Below, piece by piece: positions 63,994 to 64,000 of a stretch of DNA of 64,000 bases (position 1 is its first letter; every line of letters starts with the position of its first letter). The notes under the pieces are model-generated. The model was not told the DNA's origin and searched no databases. It worked only from the letters and a program-made list of their open reading frames with translations. The DNA is from Pseudomonadota bacterium. GTDB taxonomy: Bacteria > Pseudomonadota > Gammaproteobacteria > Steroidobacterales > Steroidobacteraceae. The DNA lies in assembly GCA_021847105.1 (NCBI GenBank), contig JAJZUT010000012.1, forward strand, positions 1 to 64,000, in the 5' to 3' direction. A program made the position numbers and the translations under genes.

Positions 63994-64000
63994 CGGGCAA

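Overview
The window looks like chromosomal DNA of a high-GC gammaproteobacterium. The signs are an aceK gene, an mltD lytic transglycosylase with LysM repeats, ppiD, fabI, a methyltransferase-rnhA-dnaQ neighbourhood, a full ADP-heptose pathway and a dTDP-rhamnose operon. I cannot fix the genus from sequence alone. Several accessory segments interrupt the housekeeping content.

Layout. 1-11.6 kb is a mobile, lower-GC surface-polysaccharide accessory region. It holds three copies of one IS630-family element (one cut by the window edge), one ISL3-family element, and cargo genes: a sulfotransferase, a SAM methyltransferase, a FemAB/GNAT-like protein, a ceramidase-like hydrolase, a small lipoprotein and a hexapeptide acetyltransferase. 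One IS630 copy carries a group II intron. 11.7-22.7 kb, all minus strand, makes sugar nucleotides and exports polysaccharide: GDP-fucose (fcl, gmd), a very large SLBB export protein, an LhgO-type oxidoreductase, dTDP-rhamnose (rfbBDCA), and heptose genes gmhB and hldC. 22.7-24.6 kb is a small toxin-antitoxin-like island (an MNT nucleotidyltransferase remnant, then an RHH gene and a DUF6036-type nucleotidyltransferase with a palindromic operator candidate). It separates hldC from the rest of the heptose set (hldD, hldA, gmhA), which is followed by pgi and a DegT/DnrJ aminotransferase. 30-38.6 kb is housekeeping: dnaQ, rnhA, mltD, fabI, ppiD.

38.8-49.8 kb is a stress and signalling block: a tiny lipoprotein coupled to a LonB-like protease, a tandem universal stress protein, a phosphoribosyltransferase, an archaeal-type methionine adenosyltransferase, a histidine kinase broken by one in-frame TGA, a NarL-type regulator, a PAS hybrid kinase and a GGDEF protein with an altered signature. 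49.9-53.6 kb encodes a double retropepsin-like/PDZ protein coupled to AceK. 53.6-60.6 kb is a complete Wadjet (jetABCD) anti-plasmid system. The end holds a Rieske oxygenase, tRNA-Asp(GTC) and a DUF2844/DUF3443 pair.

The most unusual structure is in IS630 copy A. A 1,978-bp group II intron sits exactly inside the A7 slippery heptamer that, in the uninterrupted copy B, sets up the -1 frameshift needed to make full-length transposase. The intron's reverse transcriptase has FVHD where the catalytic YxDD motif should be. A new type of defence or regulatory system was not convincingly found; the strongest novelty candidates are this intron/frameshift arrangement, the stress block and the RHH/nucleotidyltransferase island.
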